From Nitrosomonas cryotolerans ATCC 49181 (lineage in GTDB: Bacteria; Pseudomonadota; Gammaproteobacteria; Burkholderiales; Nitrosomonadaceae): DNA of 64,000 nucleotides. Below are positions 18,094 through 27,128 of the stretch, one piece after another. The stretch is from contig NZ_FSRO01000001.1 in assembly GCF_900143275.1 (NCBI RefSeq), positions 1,816,116-1,880,115 of the forward strand, read 5' to 3'. The position numbers were made by a program, and so were the translations under genes. Under the pieces are notes generated by a model. It had not been told where the DNA came from, did not search any database, and worked only from the letters and a program-made list of their open reading frames with translations. Every line of letters starts with the position of its first letter. Position 1 is the first letter of the stretch.

Positions 18094-20559
18094 ATGCGCA
18101 CTTTCAGTATTGTATTTGTTACTATTTTAAACCATATATACGCGCCGAATTTGGGTCAATGTTGTGATAAGAAAGCACCTTTTAAGAATATTTTGTATGT
18201 ATACGTAGCCCTGATTTTCTTGGGAATAGCTGTTTCTGCCTCACCTAATAAATCTTTTGCGGAATCAAATAATGGCATTGCTACCGTTAAACAGGCAGTG
18301 AGAATTCCTGCCGGTTCATTGATAGATGCGTTGAACCAATTTTCGGAGCAGGTTGGGGTTAAGCTTTATTTTAATTCTGCAGAGATACAAGGTATAACGA
18401 CATCAGGGCTATCGGGTGACTTTGATATTCAGACCGGACTAAATCAGTTGCTTGCTGGCAGTAATTTACAGGCGGTGCCACAAACAAATGGATATGCAAT
18501 TACTCAATTGCCGGCAGCATCATCCGAAGCGAGGGATACTGTCACGACACTGCCTTCGATCCGAGTGGCTGCAAGTAGTATTAGTCGTTATCAGGCCGTC
18601 AGTAGTATTACTGCGACTAAAACGAATACATTGTTGCGCGATGTTCCGCAATCTATCTCTGTTATCACTAATGAATTAATTAAGGATCAATCAATCCAGA
18701 GCTTGGGTGATGCCGTGCGTTACGTACCAGGAGTCGGAGTATCGCAAGGTGAGGGTAATCGCGACGCACTTGTATTTCGTGGTAATCGTTCAACGGGTGA
18801 TTTCTTTATTGACGGAATACGCGATGATGTTCAGTTTTTTCGTGATCTTTATAATATTGATCGAATTGAAGTACTGAAAGGTGCTAATGGAATGATTTTT
18901 GGTCGTGGTGGTTCAGGAGGTGTCGTTAATCGAGTAACTAAAGAAGCCAGCTGGAATCCCATTCGTGAATTTTCTTTTCAAGGTGGTTCGTTCAATAAGA
19001 AACGAATGACTGCTGATGTTGGTCAAGGCGTTCATGACATGGTTGCTTTTCGTTTGAATGCGATGTACGAGGATTCGGAAAGTTTTCGTGAGGGAGTTGA
19101 TATACGGCGCCGTGGTATTTCACCGACAATAACAATCAAACCTGCTAATCGAACAAAAATTGTTCTGAATATGGAACGATTTCATGATGATCGTACGGCT
19201 GATCGAGGTATTCCTTCGTTCCAAGGAGGTCCTGTCAAGGTTTCACGATCACGGTTCTTTGGTGATCCTAATCGTAGCAATGCTGATGTCGAAGTGCTGT
19301 CATTCAATTCATTTATTGAGCATAAATTTGATATTGGACTCATACTGCATAATCGAACAAATTATGCGGATTATGATAAATTTTATGGCAATGTGTTTGC
19401 GAATTCGCCTGTCTTTTCTGGGTTAGTATCACTGGGTGCTTATGATGATACAACGGATCGTAAGAACGTATTTAACCAAACAAATTTACTCTATTCGCTT
19501 GATACCGGACCGATCAGTCATACATTGTTAGCAGGGATTGAAGTGGGTCGCCAAGTAACGAATAGCAGACGTCGCACTGGTTTTTTTAATAACAATCTAA
19601 GAGAGAATAATCTGTTTGTCCCATTGAGTGACCCCATCACCAAGGCACCTATTACATTTATAACCAGAGATCAGGATGCGGATAATCACAGTGTTGTGGA
19701 TATCACCTCATTTTATTTTCAAGATCAGATTGAGTTGCTGCCACAGCTTCAAGCGATCGTTGGTGTACGTTATGATTTGTTTGAGGTCGATTTTAAGAAG
19801 AGGAATGGTGATAGTACCAGTTTAAAAACTAACGATGGGTTACTCGCACCTCGATTTGGGATTATTTATAAGCCAATTGAGCCTGTTTCGATTTATGCGA
19901 GCTTTAGTCAAGCGTTTGTGCCTCGAGCAGGTGAGCAACTGACTTCTATTCAAGTAACCCGGGCAACCCTCAAGCCAGAAAAATTTACTACATTGGAAGC
20001 GGGTTTCAAATGGGATATTCGTTCTGATTTAGCTTTGACGGGTGCTGCATATCGATTGGATCGGAGTAATGTGATTACTGTGGATCCTAATGATCCTTCT
20101 TTGACCTTTTTGACGAAAGGTCAGCGTACCCAGGGCGTTGAAGTCAGTCTAAGTGGTCAGCTGACACCAGAATGGAGCGTAATGGGTGGATATGCCTTTC
20201 AAGATGGTGAAATTCTGAATACAGAATCTAATGCGGCTAGAAAAGGCGCTACTGTTGCAGAACTGCCTCGTAATACGTTCTCAATATGGAGTCGATATGA
20301 TTTTACACCTAGGCTGGGTGCTGCACTAGGTATTATTAATCGTAGTGATATGTTTGCTTCAACCGATAATACAGTTAGGGTGCAAGGTTTTACACGGGTA
20401 GATGCTGCCTTTTTTGCACAGCTTAGCAAACAGGTACGAGCCCAGATAAATATAGAAAACCTCTTTGATACTAAATATATTGCTTCGGTTCATAACAATA
20501 ATAATTTATCACCAGGGTCGCCCATAGCAGTGCGTGCTTCATTGATTGCTAACTTCTAG
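18094..20559 (+). CDS. TonB-dependent siderophore receptor with N-terminal STN domain
   Basis: The 821-residue protein has a hydrophobic signal segment at about residues 34-56, a Secretin/TonB N-terminal (STN) domain at about 68-120 (AGSLIDALNQFSEQVGVKLYF), then the plug domain (VPQSISVITNELI, YVPGVGVSQGEGNRDALVFRG, IDRIEVLKGANGMIFGRGG) and a long beta-barrel ending in an aromatic residue (LIANF). It imports ferric siderophores across the outer membrane; the plug sequence resembles catecholate receptors. STN-bearing receptors usually signal to a FecI/FecR pair, but none is encoded in this window. The first 33 residues are unusual and the true start may be further downstream. Confidence 0.9.
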   Translation: MRTFSIVFVTILNHIYAPNLGQCCDKKAPFKNILYVYVALIFLGIAVSASPNKSFAESNNGIATVKQAVRIPAGSLIDALNQFSEQVGVKLYFNSAEIQGITTSGLSGDFDIQTGLNQLLAGSNLQAVPQTNGYAITQLPAASSEARDTVTTLPSIRVAASSISRYQAVSSITATKTNTLLRDVPQSISVITNELIKDQSIQSLGDAVRYVPGVGVSQGEGNRDALVFRGNRSTGDFFIDGIRDDVQFFRDLYNIDRIEVLKGANGMIFGRGGSGGVVNRVTKEASWNPIREFSFQGGSFNKKRMTADVGQGVHDMVAFRLNAMYEDSESFREGVDIRRRGISPTITIKPANRTKIVLNMERFHDDRTADRGIPSFQGGPVKVSRSRFFGDPNRSNADVEVLSFNSFIEHKFDIGLILHNRTNYADYDKFYGNVFANSPVFSGLVSLGAYDDTTDRKNVFNQTNLLYSLDTGPISHTLLAGIEVGRQVTNSRRRTGFFNNNLRENNLFVPLSDPITKAPITFITRDQDADNHSVVDITSFYFQDQIELLPQLQAIVGVRYDLFEVDFKKRNGDSTSLKTNDGLLAPRFGIIYKPIEPVSIYASFSQAFVPRAGEQLTSIQVTRATLKPEKFTTLEAGFKWDIRSDLALTGAAYRLDRSNVITVDPNDPSLTFLTKGQRTQGVEVSLSGQLTPEWSVMGGYAFQDGEILNTESNAARKGATVAELPRNTFSIWSRYDFTPRLGAALGIINRSDMFASTDNTVRVQGFTRVDAAFFAQLSKQVRAQINIENLFDTKYIASVHNNNNLSPGSPIAVRASLIANF

Positions 20560-20732
20560 CCGCTATTTGGCTCGAAAAGAAAGAATAAGAATATGCCTAA
20601 GACTCACCTGTTTAACTGGTGCATGTAACGGGAACCTTATGAAAATAGTTTGAAATCAGCAAATCATAGTATCTTTCTTGTATTGAAGAAAGTTTCTATC
20701 TTCAATGATATTGAATGAATTTTTTAGAATCT
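20560..20732. other. Region after the TonB receptor gene
   Basis: No gene. It ends in the 5-bp target duplication AATCT that flanks the next element. Confidence 0.4.
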
Positions 20733-20840
20733 GGGCCTGTCGGGAAATAGTTTTTTGGATAAATGAAAATTTGCAGCATGCTGATTATTGAATAGTTTAT
20801 TTTTACGGAATCACTATTTTTTTCATTTTTCGACAGGCCC
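20733..20840. repeat. MITE family B (108 bp) with 5-bp target duplication
   Basis: Inverted termini GGGCCTGTCG and CGACAGGCCC are perfect over 10 bp and agree at 14 of 16. The element is flanked by direct repeats AATCT (20728-20732 and 20841-20845). The core is AT-rich and non-coding. The structure is that of a miniature transposable element; no full-length relative with these ends lies in the window. Confidence 0.8.
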
Positions 20841-20965
20841 AATCTATTTTTGAAAGATTTTCTGTTGTAAGTTAAAGATAAAGTTTTTTCATGTAATTTT
20901 GTTGTTAGAAGAGGCGGGCATGCGTTTAATTATAGTTTTAATGCTATCATTGCTCGCATAATAAT

Positions 20966-20984
20966 GATAATGATTATCATTAAT
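20966..20984 (+). promoter_or_regulatory. Strong Fur box
   Basis: GATAATGATTATCATTAAT matches 16 of 19 bases of the Fur consensus GATAATGATAATCATTATC and sits within a longer ATAATGATAATG repeat. It lies about 58 bp before the start of the tandem-repeat protein gene and predicts repression in iron-replete cells. Confidence 0.85.
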
Positions 20985-21042
20985 GCTATTGTTATTCTTA
21001 TTATTCAAGAAAAATTATTTATATTTATAAAAGGAGATCTGA

Positions 21043-23313
21043 ATGCCATATCTTTCCAGATACTTGATGTCTCTGGCCAGTGTCTTGATACTGTTTGGTG
21101 GACTTGTAGTGCTGATCAGCGAAAGCACGGCGGTCCATGCTGCTGCTTTAAAGACAACTTCCGCTGAAGATGTGATTGAACCTGCTGTTTCTGCTTTTCA
21201 GGAAATTGGTGTATTGCGCAAAGAGAATCCAATTAATGCTGATGCGATTGCTACAAAGTATGCGGGTGCATTGCAGGCGTTAACAAAACAGGCAGATATC
21301 CAGCTTGTGTCAAATATGGATAGTGATGTTTTGGCCGCGATTGATGATATCAGGAATGATAATGAGCCGAAATTAGCTGCCCAGATTATTGATAAGACAC
21401 TACAGCGTGTTTTTTTTCAGACCATACTTGAACGTATTACATCAGTACGTGATAGTTTCGATAGTCAGGCTACGGCAGAATTAGGTCTTAAATGGGATGA
21501 GGCAACGGCTGCGTTTGAGGCTGTTAGAGGTACTGCAAGTCGGGAAAATAAGATAATCTCTGCAGACAGGCAGTCTATTGAGACAGGAGATAATCCAGGT
21601 CTCGATATTCAGATAACAGATGCATTGGCGCGAGGCAAGGCGGCGTTAAACAAGGAAAATGCAGCGGAGGATAAAATTACCGTTGGCATTGAGCGCCAGA
21701 TTATTCGTCTTTCGCTGGCCAGAGCCTATTATATTGGAGTGTTGAGGGAAGTAGATGGACTGATAGATAAGAGAGAAAGAAACCTGGAAGGTGCGTTAAT
21801 TAATCAAAAAGAAGGTGAGTTTTTTTATCGTATCATAGAAGGATTTATTGCGACTGATAATCCCACAGGTAATGTTTTAATAAAATCACAATTGACAGGA
21901 AATGTATCTAATGTCATTGCTGATGAGGTTGTTAGTGAACTAAGCAAAGGATTCGTAGGTCGTGTCAAAGGTGAGCTGAATGCAAACGAATCCAGCATTG
22001 GTAACGATCGTGAACGAGCCATGATTGTAGCAGAAGAAGCGTGGCTATATTCAAATGTGTTTATTCCTGATCTTGAGCTGCGTCTGGGTTCTACAGTACG
22101 TAATGATTTGGGTGCGGCACTGAATAAGTTGAGAGACGCTAGTAGTGAAGAAGACACGACTAAGGCTGGTGAGGCACGCCAGGTAATCACGGCTATTTTA
22201 GGAGACTATGAGAATAGTTTGGTGTTGGCAGACTATAAGAAAACAAATAGCACTGATTTTATTGATGCTGCTGTATCCGCTTTTCAAGCAATTGGGGTAT
22301 TGCGGAGAGAAGCTCCTATTAATGCAGATGGGATTGCTGCGGAATATACGGGTGAATTACAACAATTAACGCAGTTAGTTGATGAAGTATTTGCGTTAAC
22401 ATTAAATAACGATATCGTTGTTGCTATTGACGCCATTAAAAATGGAAACCAGGAAAAACTTGCGGCACAGGTGATTGATAAAACCTTGCAGCGTGTATTT
22501 GCCTTAGCAGTCTATAACCGGGTTACGCTGGTAAGAGATACTTTTGACAGCACGGCTACTGAGGTTCTTGGGCTTGAATGGGATCAGGCGTATGCTGCAT
22601 TCGGCGCTATTAAAGGCACTGCGGCCAGGGAAGATAGGATTTTGTCTGCAGATAGACAATCAATTGAGACTGGTAGTAATCCTGGTCTTGACAGCATTAT
22701 TACTCTGGCGTTTATTCGTGGGCAGCACGCGTTAAGTAAAAATAATGTAACCGAAGATAAAATAATGGTTGCGGTTGAAAGCGAGGTTATTGTTTCTTCG
22801 CTTATCAGAGCTTTCTTTATTGGTGTATTGAGAGAAATTGACGGCGTTATAGATAAAAGAGAAAGGGATCTCGAAGGGGCGTTGATTAACCAGAAAGAGG
22901 GTGAATTCTTTTATCGTATCGTAGAAGCTTTCATTTCACGTGATAATTCTTTAGGTAACGATATAATCAAAGCTCAATTGACAGGGGACGTGACGCATGT
23001 CGTAGCAGATCAGGTGATCAGCGAGATCAGCAGAGGTGTTATTGGTTATCTGAGTGATAGTTTGGATAATAATGAATTAACCGTGGGCGTTGATCGAGGT
23101 CAGGCAATGGTTTCTGCTGAACAGGCATCGCTTTATGCCGGAATAGTCATTTCTGATCTTGAAATGCGTCTGGGCGCATTGCAACGGATAAAGCTGGATA
23201 ATGCATTGCAGGACTTAAAAGAAGCCAGTGGTGCAGATGATGTATCTAAGGCCAATAGGGCCAAACAGATAATTACGGCGATCTTTACAGATTACTGGAA
23301 TAATTTGTTGTAG
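21043..23313 (+). CDS. Fur-controlled secreted protein of two 362-residue repeats, unrecognised family
   Basis: I do not recognise this 756-residue family. It has a signal peptide (hydrophobic residues 7-25, likely cleavage after VHA near residue 33), so it is exported. The mature part is an internal duplication: residues about 41-392 and 403-754 align without gaps at an offset of exactly 362. Conserved blocks include AFQxIGVLR, INADxIA, IDKTLQRVF, ADRQSIETG and ALINQKEGEFFYRI; in residues 236-269 versus 598-631, 29 of 34 are identical. Both copies look alpha-helical and rich in Glu/Asp, with no cysteines or heme motif. An AAGGAG site at 21031 and a strong Fur box precede it. A role in iron binding or handling is inferred from regulation only. 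A hairpin terminator follows. Confidence 0.85.
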   Translation: MPYLSRYLMSLASVLILFGGLVVLISESTAVHAAALKTTSAEDVIEPAVSAFQEIGVLRKENPINADAIATKYAGALQALTKQADIQLVSNMDSDVLAAIDDIRNDNEPKLAAQIIDKTLQRVFFQTILERITSVRDSFDSQATAELGLKWDEATAAFEAVRGTASRENKIISADRQSIETGDNPGLDIQITDALARGKAALNKENAAEDKITVGIERQIIRLSLARAYYIGVLREVDGLIDKRERNLEGALINQKEGEFFYRIIEGFIATDNPTGNVLIKSQLTGNVSNVIADEVVSELSKGFVGRVKGELNANESSIGNDRERAMIVAEEAWLYSNVFIPDLELRLGSTVRNDLGAALNKLRDASSEEDTTKAGEARQVITAILGDYENSLVLADYKKTNSTDFIDAAVSAFQAIGVLRREAPINADGIAAEYTGELQQLTQLVDEVFALTLNNDIVVAIDAIKNGNQEKLAAQVIDKTLQRVFALAVYNRVTLVRDTFDSTATEVLGLEWDQAYAAFGAIKGTAAREDRILSADRQSIETGSNPGLDSIITLAFIRGQHALSKNNVTEDKIMVAVESEVIVSSLIRAFFIGVLREIDGVIDKRERDLEGALINQKEGEFFYRIVEAFISRDNSLGNDIIKAQLTGDVTHVVADQVISEISRGVIGYLSDSLDNNELTVGVDRGQAMVSAEQASLYAGIVISDLEMRLGALQRIKLDNALQDLKEASGADDVSKANRAKQIITAIFTDYWNNLL

Positions 23314-23319
23314 ATGAAA

Positions 23320-23356
23320 TGGGGTTTCGCCAAGCCGGCAGAATGGCGAAGCCCCA
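23320..23356. terminator. Hairpin terminator between convergent genes
   Basis: A 13-bp stem with one G-T pair (TGGGGTTTCGCCA / TGGCGAAGCCCCA) and an 11-base loop starts 6 bp after the tandem-repeat gene and is followed by a T-rich stretch. It probably ends that transcript. Confidence 0.8.
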
Positions 23357-23500
23357 CTTTATCTTCTTTTGTTACGATATTTGAGGATAGCTACTTGAAA
23401 TACTCGACTACTCTAATTTGAAATATTACCATCTTAGCTAAAAGTGTAGACTTATTAGCTAGGATTTGGCTTGTGCTTATTTAAAGAAAATCAGTAATGT

Positions 23501-24100
23501 TTAGAGAGTAAAAATAACCATATCAGCCGTAATATCATTCAGATTAATGCCGATTAGATCGATGGATGCATCTGGACCAAATCCGACTGTTACACCATCG
23601 TCTCTCTGATCAATACTGGTAATTAACTGCACGAGCTGGTCGAGATTGTTAATGCCGGTTTTTTCTGAATCGAAAAACAAGCGATCTTCACCAATCGTAA
23701 AGTCTTGAACCTCGAAATGTCCCAATGCATAAAAACCGAAGATATCATTGCCGGTTCCTCCTTGCAGAATATCATGACCATGGCCGGCGCGCAGAATGTC
23801 GTTACCGGCATCGCCAAACAGTTTGTCGGTTCCTTCTTGACCGTCAAGATCATCATCACCCGGGCCGCCACCTAATGTGTCGTTTCCAGCTCCACCAGTT
23901 ATAATATCGTTTCCACTTTCCCCCTCTATTTTGTCATGACCGATTCCTCCTGTAAGAATATTATCAGTTTCATCACCAATGATAAGTAAATCGTCTTCAC
24001 CAAAACCACCAGAGCCAAATCCCACAAATTCTTCACCATCAATTATTTGAATGAGTCCGGATGAACCGATATTAGGACGAGACGTTATAGTTACTGCCAT
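23501..24100 (-). CDS. Small RTX-type calcium-binding protein, probably secreted by a type I system
   Basis: The 199-residue protein is mostly GGxGxDxLx nonapeptide repeats (about residues 44-120: GGIGHDKIEG, GGAGNDTLGG, GDAGNDILRA, GGTGNDIFGF), which fold as a calcium-bound beta-roll. No enzyme or adhesin domain precedes them. The C-terminus DMVIFTL looks like a type I secretion signal; there is no Sec signal. I chose ATG 24100 because a GGAGG site lies 6 bases upstream; a GTG 15 bases further upstream overlaps that site. No type I exporter genes lie in the window. A Fur-like box upstream suggests expression under iron limitation, as for the neisserial Frp RTX proteins. Confidence 0.85.
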   Translation of the reverse strand: MAVTITSRPNIGSSGLIQIIDGEEFVGFGSGGFGEDDLLIIGDETDNILTGGIGHDKIEGESGNDIITGGAGNDTLGGGPGDDDLDGQEGTDKLFGDAGNDILRAGHGHDILQGGTGNDIFGFYALGHFEVQDFTIGEDRLFFDSEKTGINNLDQLVQLITSIDQRDDGVTVGFGPDASIDLIGINLNDITADMVIFTL

Positions 24101-24187
24101 GTATTGCCTCCACACAGGTTGAATGCTACTTCATTTTTAAGATTACCCATTTTCTCATGCTTATTTATTTTATAATCAAATGCAAAT

Positions 24188-24206
24188 AATAATGAGAGTC
24201 GTTCTC
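24188..24206 (-). promoter_or_regulatory. Probable Fur box upstream of the RTX gene
   Basis: On the minus strand GAGAACGACTCTCATTATT matches 13 of 19 positions of the Fur consensus, including a perfect right-half core TCATTAT. It lies 88 bp before the RTX start codon. Confidence 0.55.
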
Positions 24207-24581
24207 GATAATATCAAAAAACGAATGAGATATACAATGTAATGTCTTTTCTATGATAGCTGAGTCCTGAAGATTGCAAGCGAGGCAAGACTGGATGCGA
24301 TGATTTAAGATATCAAGTAAATATGAACGGTTAGTCCCGATTATGAATAGATGCCCTCGACAAGACTGTAATGTGTAACTTGAAACACAGGTAATAAAGA
24401 AGCGAGATGAAAAACTGCACGATTATCCTATAGCTGTTGGATTGGAAGTGCAAATACTGCTTTAAAAATAGGCTGGTATCCCAGTATGTTAAAAAATGTT
24501 GCACGAGTATTTAATTAATATAAAAATTTTGATTCATGATTTTTGCATGATGGTTATTTTTAAATCATCATAATCTTGGCT
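24207..24581. other. Intergenic region before the LicD-cytidylyltransferase fusion
   Basis: About 375 bp with no gene or hairpin that I can support. It should contain the promoter of the downstream gene; no clear ribosome binding site is seen before its ATG. Confidence 0.4.
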
Positions 24582-26150
24582 ATGACAAAGAAACTCGAGG
24601 AATTATTACAGCAAGCGAGAAATCTGATCAGCACAGGTAGTTGGGATGAGGCCACTAATTTATTAAATTTATTAAAGAAGGAATATCCACTATCGCCTCT
24701 CGTTGCAAGATTGTGGTGCTCACTTGCAAGCCGAACAGGGCGAGTGGCTGATGTACCGGTGTATGCGGCCAAGATCTATGTACATGTACAAGATGACGTG
24801 CATAAAGCCCGTTGGGCATTAATAATGGGAATAGCAAACTTTACTTTATTAAATTTGGCCACGGCTCAAGCCAATTTTTCTTGCGCATTGGAACATCTCA
24901 TTGGACTAATTAAAGCCGGTAAAGTACCCAAAAAGCGGGAACAGTCGAAAGCACGATCTAATGTTGTCAATATATTTGCTTCTGGAGCAGCGGAACAGCT
25001 GTTATGGAAGACTTGTGCAGAGTTGGCGTCACTCAGGATTCAAGCATTTCCGTTTGCAGGAACGTTGTTGGGAATTGTGCGCAACGGCCGCTTATTAGAT
25101 TTTGACAAGGATCTGGATATTGGTGTATGGGTTGAGTCGTTAGACACTTGCTGTGATGCGTTAGAAAAAATGGGTTGGTCCAGGATAACGACGGGGATTA
25201 CGTATAGTAATTACCGTGACTATGTGCATTCAGAAATAGGCGTTACATTGGATGTATGTGGATTGCAACAGAGTAATGAGACACGGATAGTAGGCGGGTT
25301 TATGCTGCCCAATCGTCCCGCAGCATATCAGCGGGTTTCTGTGTACCCTGTTTTTAATCTGATCCAGCGCGAAACTGCATTTGGAAATGTATGGTTTCCA
25401 CAACAGCCTGAAAAAATTCTAACGGCATTTTATGGTGATTGGCGAACACCGAATCCATACTGGGATTCGGTGATATCGGCACCTAATCTCGAACATTATA
25501 CTTTACTCGTTCAATGCTACGCATATAGCCGTCTTGTACAGCACTGGTTATCGGGAGATCTTGCAAAGGCATGGTGTTATGCCCAGCAAATCGGCTTGAA
25601 GGATCCGGATGATGTGTTAATACTGCGTAGCCGTCAATGGTTAGAAAAGACAATGTCACAATTAAATCAGGAGATACCCGCTTGGCCGCAGAATCGACGG
25701 AGGCGTCGTATATATACACGCATGGTAGCGGATTTATTTCATGAAGGGCATGTTAATTTCTTGCGTGCTGCGCGCGCATTGGGCGAACATTTGACTGTTT
25801 GTATCGTGCCAGATGAGCATGTACGGAAGAATAAAGGAAAGTGCCCGGTAATGCGACAGGCAGAACGCATGGCACTTGTTTCGGCCTGTAGGTACGTTGA
25901 TATGGTCATTGCGGATAGCCCATTAAATACGACTGTGGAGTTTATGCAGACGCATGATTTTGATTTATACGTGTTCGCTTGTGCCTCTGAAAATGAGCGT
26001 GTAGAAAAATATAAGCGATGCGCGCTACTACCATCACATATGGTTCATGAGATTGACTATACCCCCGGTATTTCAACCTCTGATCTCGTGATACGCATTT
26101 TGAATGGTGCCGGTATTCCAGATGCAGATCTGATACCGCCTGTGAGCTAG
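24582..26150 (+). CDS. Fusion protein: TPR-like, LicD-type and CTP cytidylyltransferase domains
   Basis: The 522-residue protein appears to join three modules. Residues 1-125 are helical and TPR-like (ISTGSWDEATNLLNLLKKEY). Residues about 135-295 resemble LicD/fukutin-type phosphotransferases, with GTLLGIVRNGRLLDFDKDLD (160-179) carrying the acidic metal motif. Residues about 375-505 are a cytidylyltransferase of the TagD/Pcyt2 type, with the HxGH signature HEGH (387-390) and GISTSD (496-501), equivalent to the usual GISTT motif. Cytidylyltransferases make CDP-choline, CDP-ethanolamine or CDP-glycerol, and LicD enzymes transfer such phospho-groups to glycans, so one polypeptide could activate and transfer the group. 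The substrate is unknown. The start is ATG 24582. It has no operon partner. Confidence 0.8.
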   Translation: MTKKLEELLQQARNLISTGSWDEATNLLNLLKKEYPLSPLVARLWCSLASRTGRVADVPVYAAKIYVHVQDDVHKARWALIMGIANFTLLNLATAQANFSCALEHLIGLIKAGKVPKKREQSKARSNVVNIFASGAAEQLLWKTCAELASLRIQAFPFAGTLLGIVRNGRLLDFDKDLDIGVWVESLDTCCDALEKMGWSRITTGITYSNYRDYVHSEIGVTLDVCGLQQSNETRIVGGFMLPNRPAAYQRVSVYPVFNLIQRETAFGNVWFPQQPEKILTAFYGDWRTPNPYWDSVISAPNLEHYTLLVQCYAYSRLVQHWLSGDLAKAWCYAQQIGLKDPDDVLILRSRQWLEKTMSQLNQEIPAWPQNRRRRRIYTRMVADLFHEGHVNFLRAARALGEHLTVCIVPDEHVRKNKGKCPVMRQAERMALVSACRYVDMVIADSPLNTTVEFMQTHDFDLYVFACASENERVEKYKRCALLPSHMVHEIDYTPGISTSDLVIRILNGAGIPDADLIPPVS

Positions 26151-26486
26151 AAATATACTTTTTGTATGCTGAGTAACAGAGATGTGCCGTAGATGAAATG
26201 ATAGCAGCGTTGTGGATAGTGAAATATTATTCGAATTTAACAAATAAGGGATATGCTTATTTACTTGTTCGTAGCTAAAACTCTATTATATTTTAGTGGA
26301 TGATGGGTAAATGGTTATATTAGTGAACTGTATTTAAAGAAATTTAATCTGTATGCCACTTTTCTATTTCGAATAGGACTCAGCTAAAAAATACTCGTTT
26401 TGAGATGGCGAAGCGGGTGACTTGAGAATAAAAGGTGAGCATTTTGTTAATGTGATACTCAACCTGTTAGATGGAGGAGATTCATC
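26151..26486. other. Intergenic region
   Basis: 336 bp, AT-rich, with no gene. A GGAGGAGA ribosome binding site at its 3' end serves the next gene. Confidence 0.4.
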
Positions 26487-26996
26487 ATGCGACGAATTTA
26501 TTTTCTGGCTCCAGATATTGCGATTACTAAACAAATTGTTGATGAACTGCTTATGGCGCGCATTGAAGAGCGACGTATTCACGTAATTGCCAAACGTGGT
26601 ACACCACTAGAAAACTTACCTGAGGCCAACCTTTTGCAGAAAAGCGATTTTATTCCGGCAGTAGAGCAAGGCCTAGCAATAGGTGGGTCAACTGGAATAT
26701 TAGCAGGATTGGTTGCAGTTGTTTTGCCACCCGCTTCAACGGTAATTGCAGGCGGTGTTTTATTGGCAACCACGCTTGCAGGTGCAGGTGTAGGTGCGTG
26801 GGTAAGCGGTATGGTAGGGATGACTGTTGGTAATAGACGGATTAAACAATTTGAGGAAGCAATTGAAGCCGGTCAGTTCCTGGTATTGGTTGATGTGTCG
26901 TCTGAGCGAATCGATGAAATAGAAAAATGCGTGAGACAACATTTACCTAAGGTGGAAATTGAAGGTACAGAGCCAAAGGTACCGGCGTTTCCCTGA
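26487..26996 (+). CDS. DUF1269-type membrane protein
   Basis: The 169-residue protein starts MRRIYFLAPDIAITKQIVDE and has two central hydrophobic, glycine/alanine-rich segments (about residues 66-90 and 92-110, with AGAGVGAWVSG and GMTVGN) between two soluble ends. This layout and the N-terminal fold, a DELLMARIEERRIHVIAK region, fit the DUF1269 family of small stress-associated membrane proteins; the assignment is by recognition and its function is unknown. A strong GGAGG site precedes the ATG. The gene stands alone just before the IS605 element. Confidence 0.75.
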   Translation: MRRIYFLAPDIAITKQIVDELLMARIEERRIHVIAKRGTPLENLPEANLLQKSDFIPAVEQGLAIGGSTGILAGLVAVVLPPASTVIAGGVLLATTLAGAGVGAWVSGMVGMTVGNRRIKQFEEAIEAGQFLVLVDVSSERIDEIEKCVRQHLPKVEIEGTEPKVPAFP

Positions 26997-27128
26997 GCTA
27001 AAAATTGTAGAGTAACCATTCCATTTTCCGAATTTCGAGCAGGATGATTATTGTGTTAGTTTTTTATCAAATAGCGCGTAAAACTTCGTCCTTCAGGGCG
27101 GAGATATAAGCGCACAGGCGAAGCTTGT

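Noticed and set aside
18094-20559. FecA-type signalling locus with sigma factor and anti-sigma factor
   Set aside because: The STN domain is present, but no fecI or fecR gene occurs in the window.
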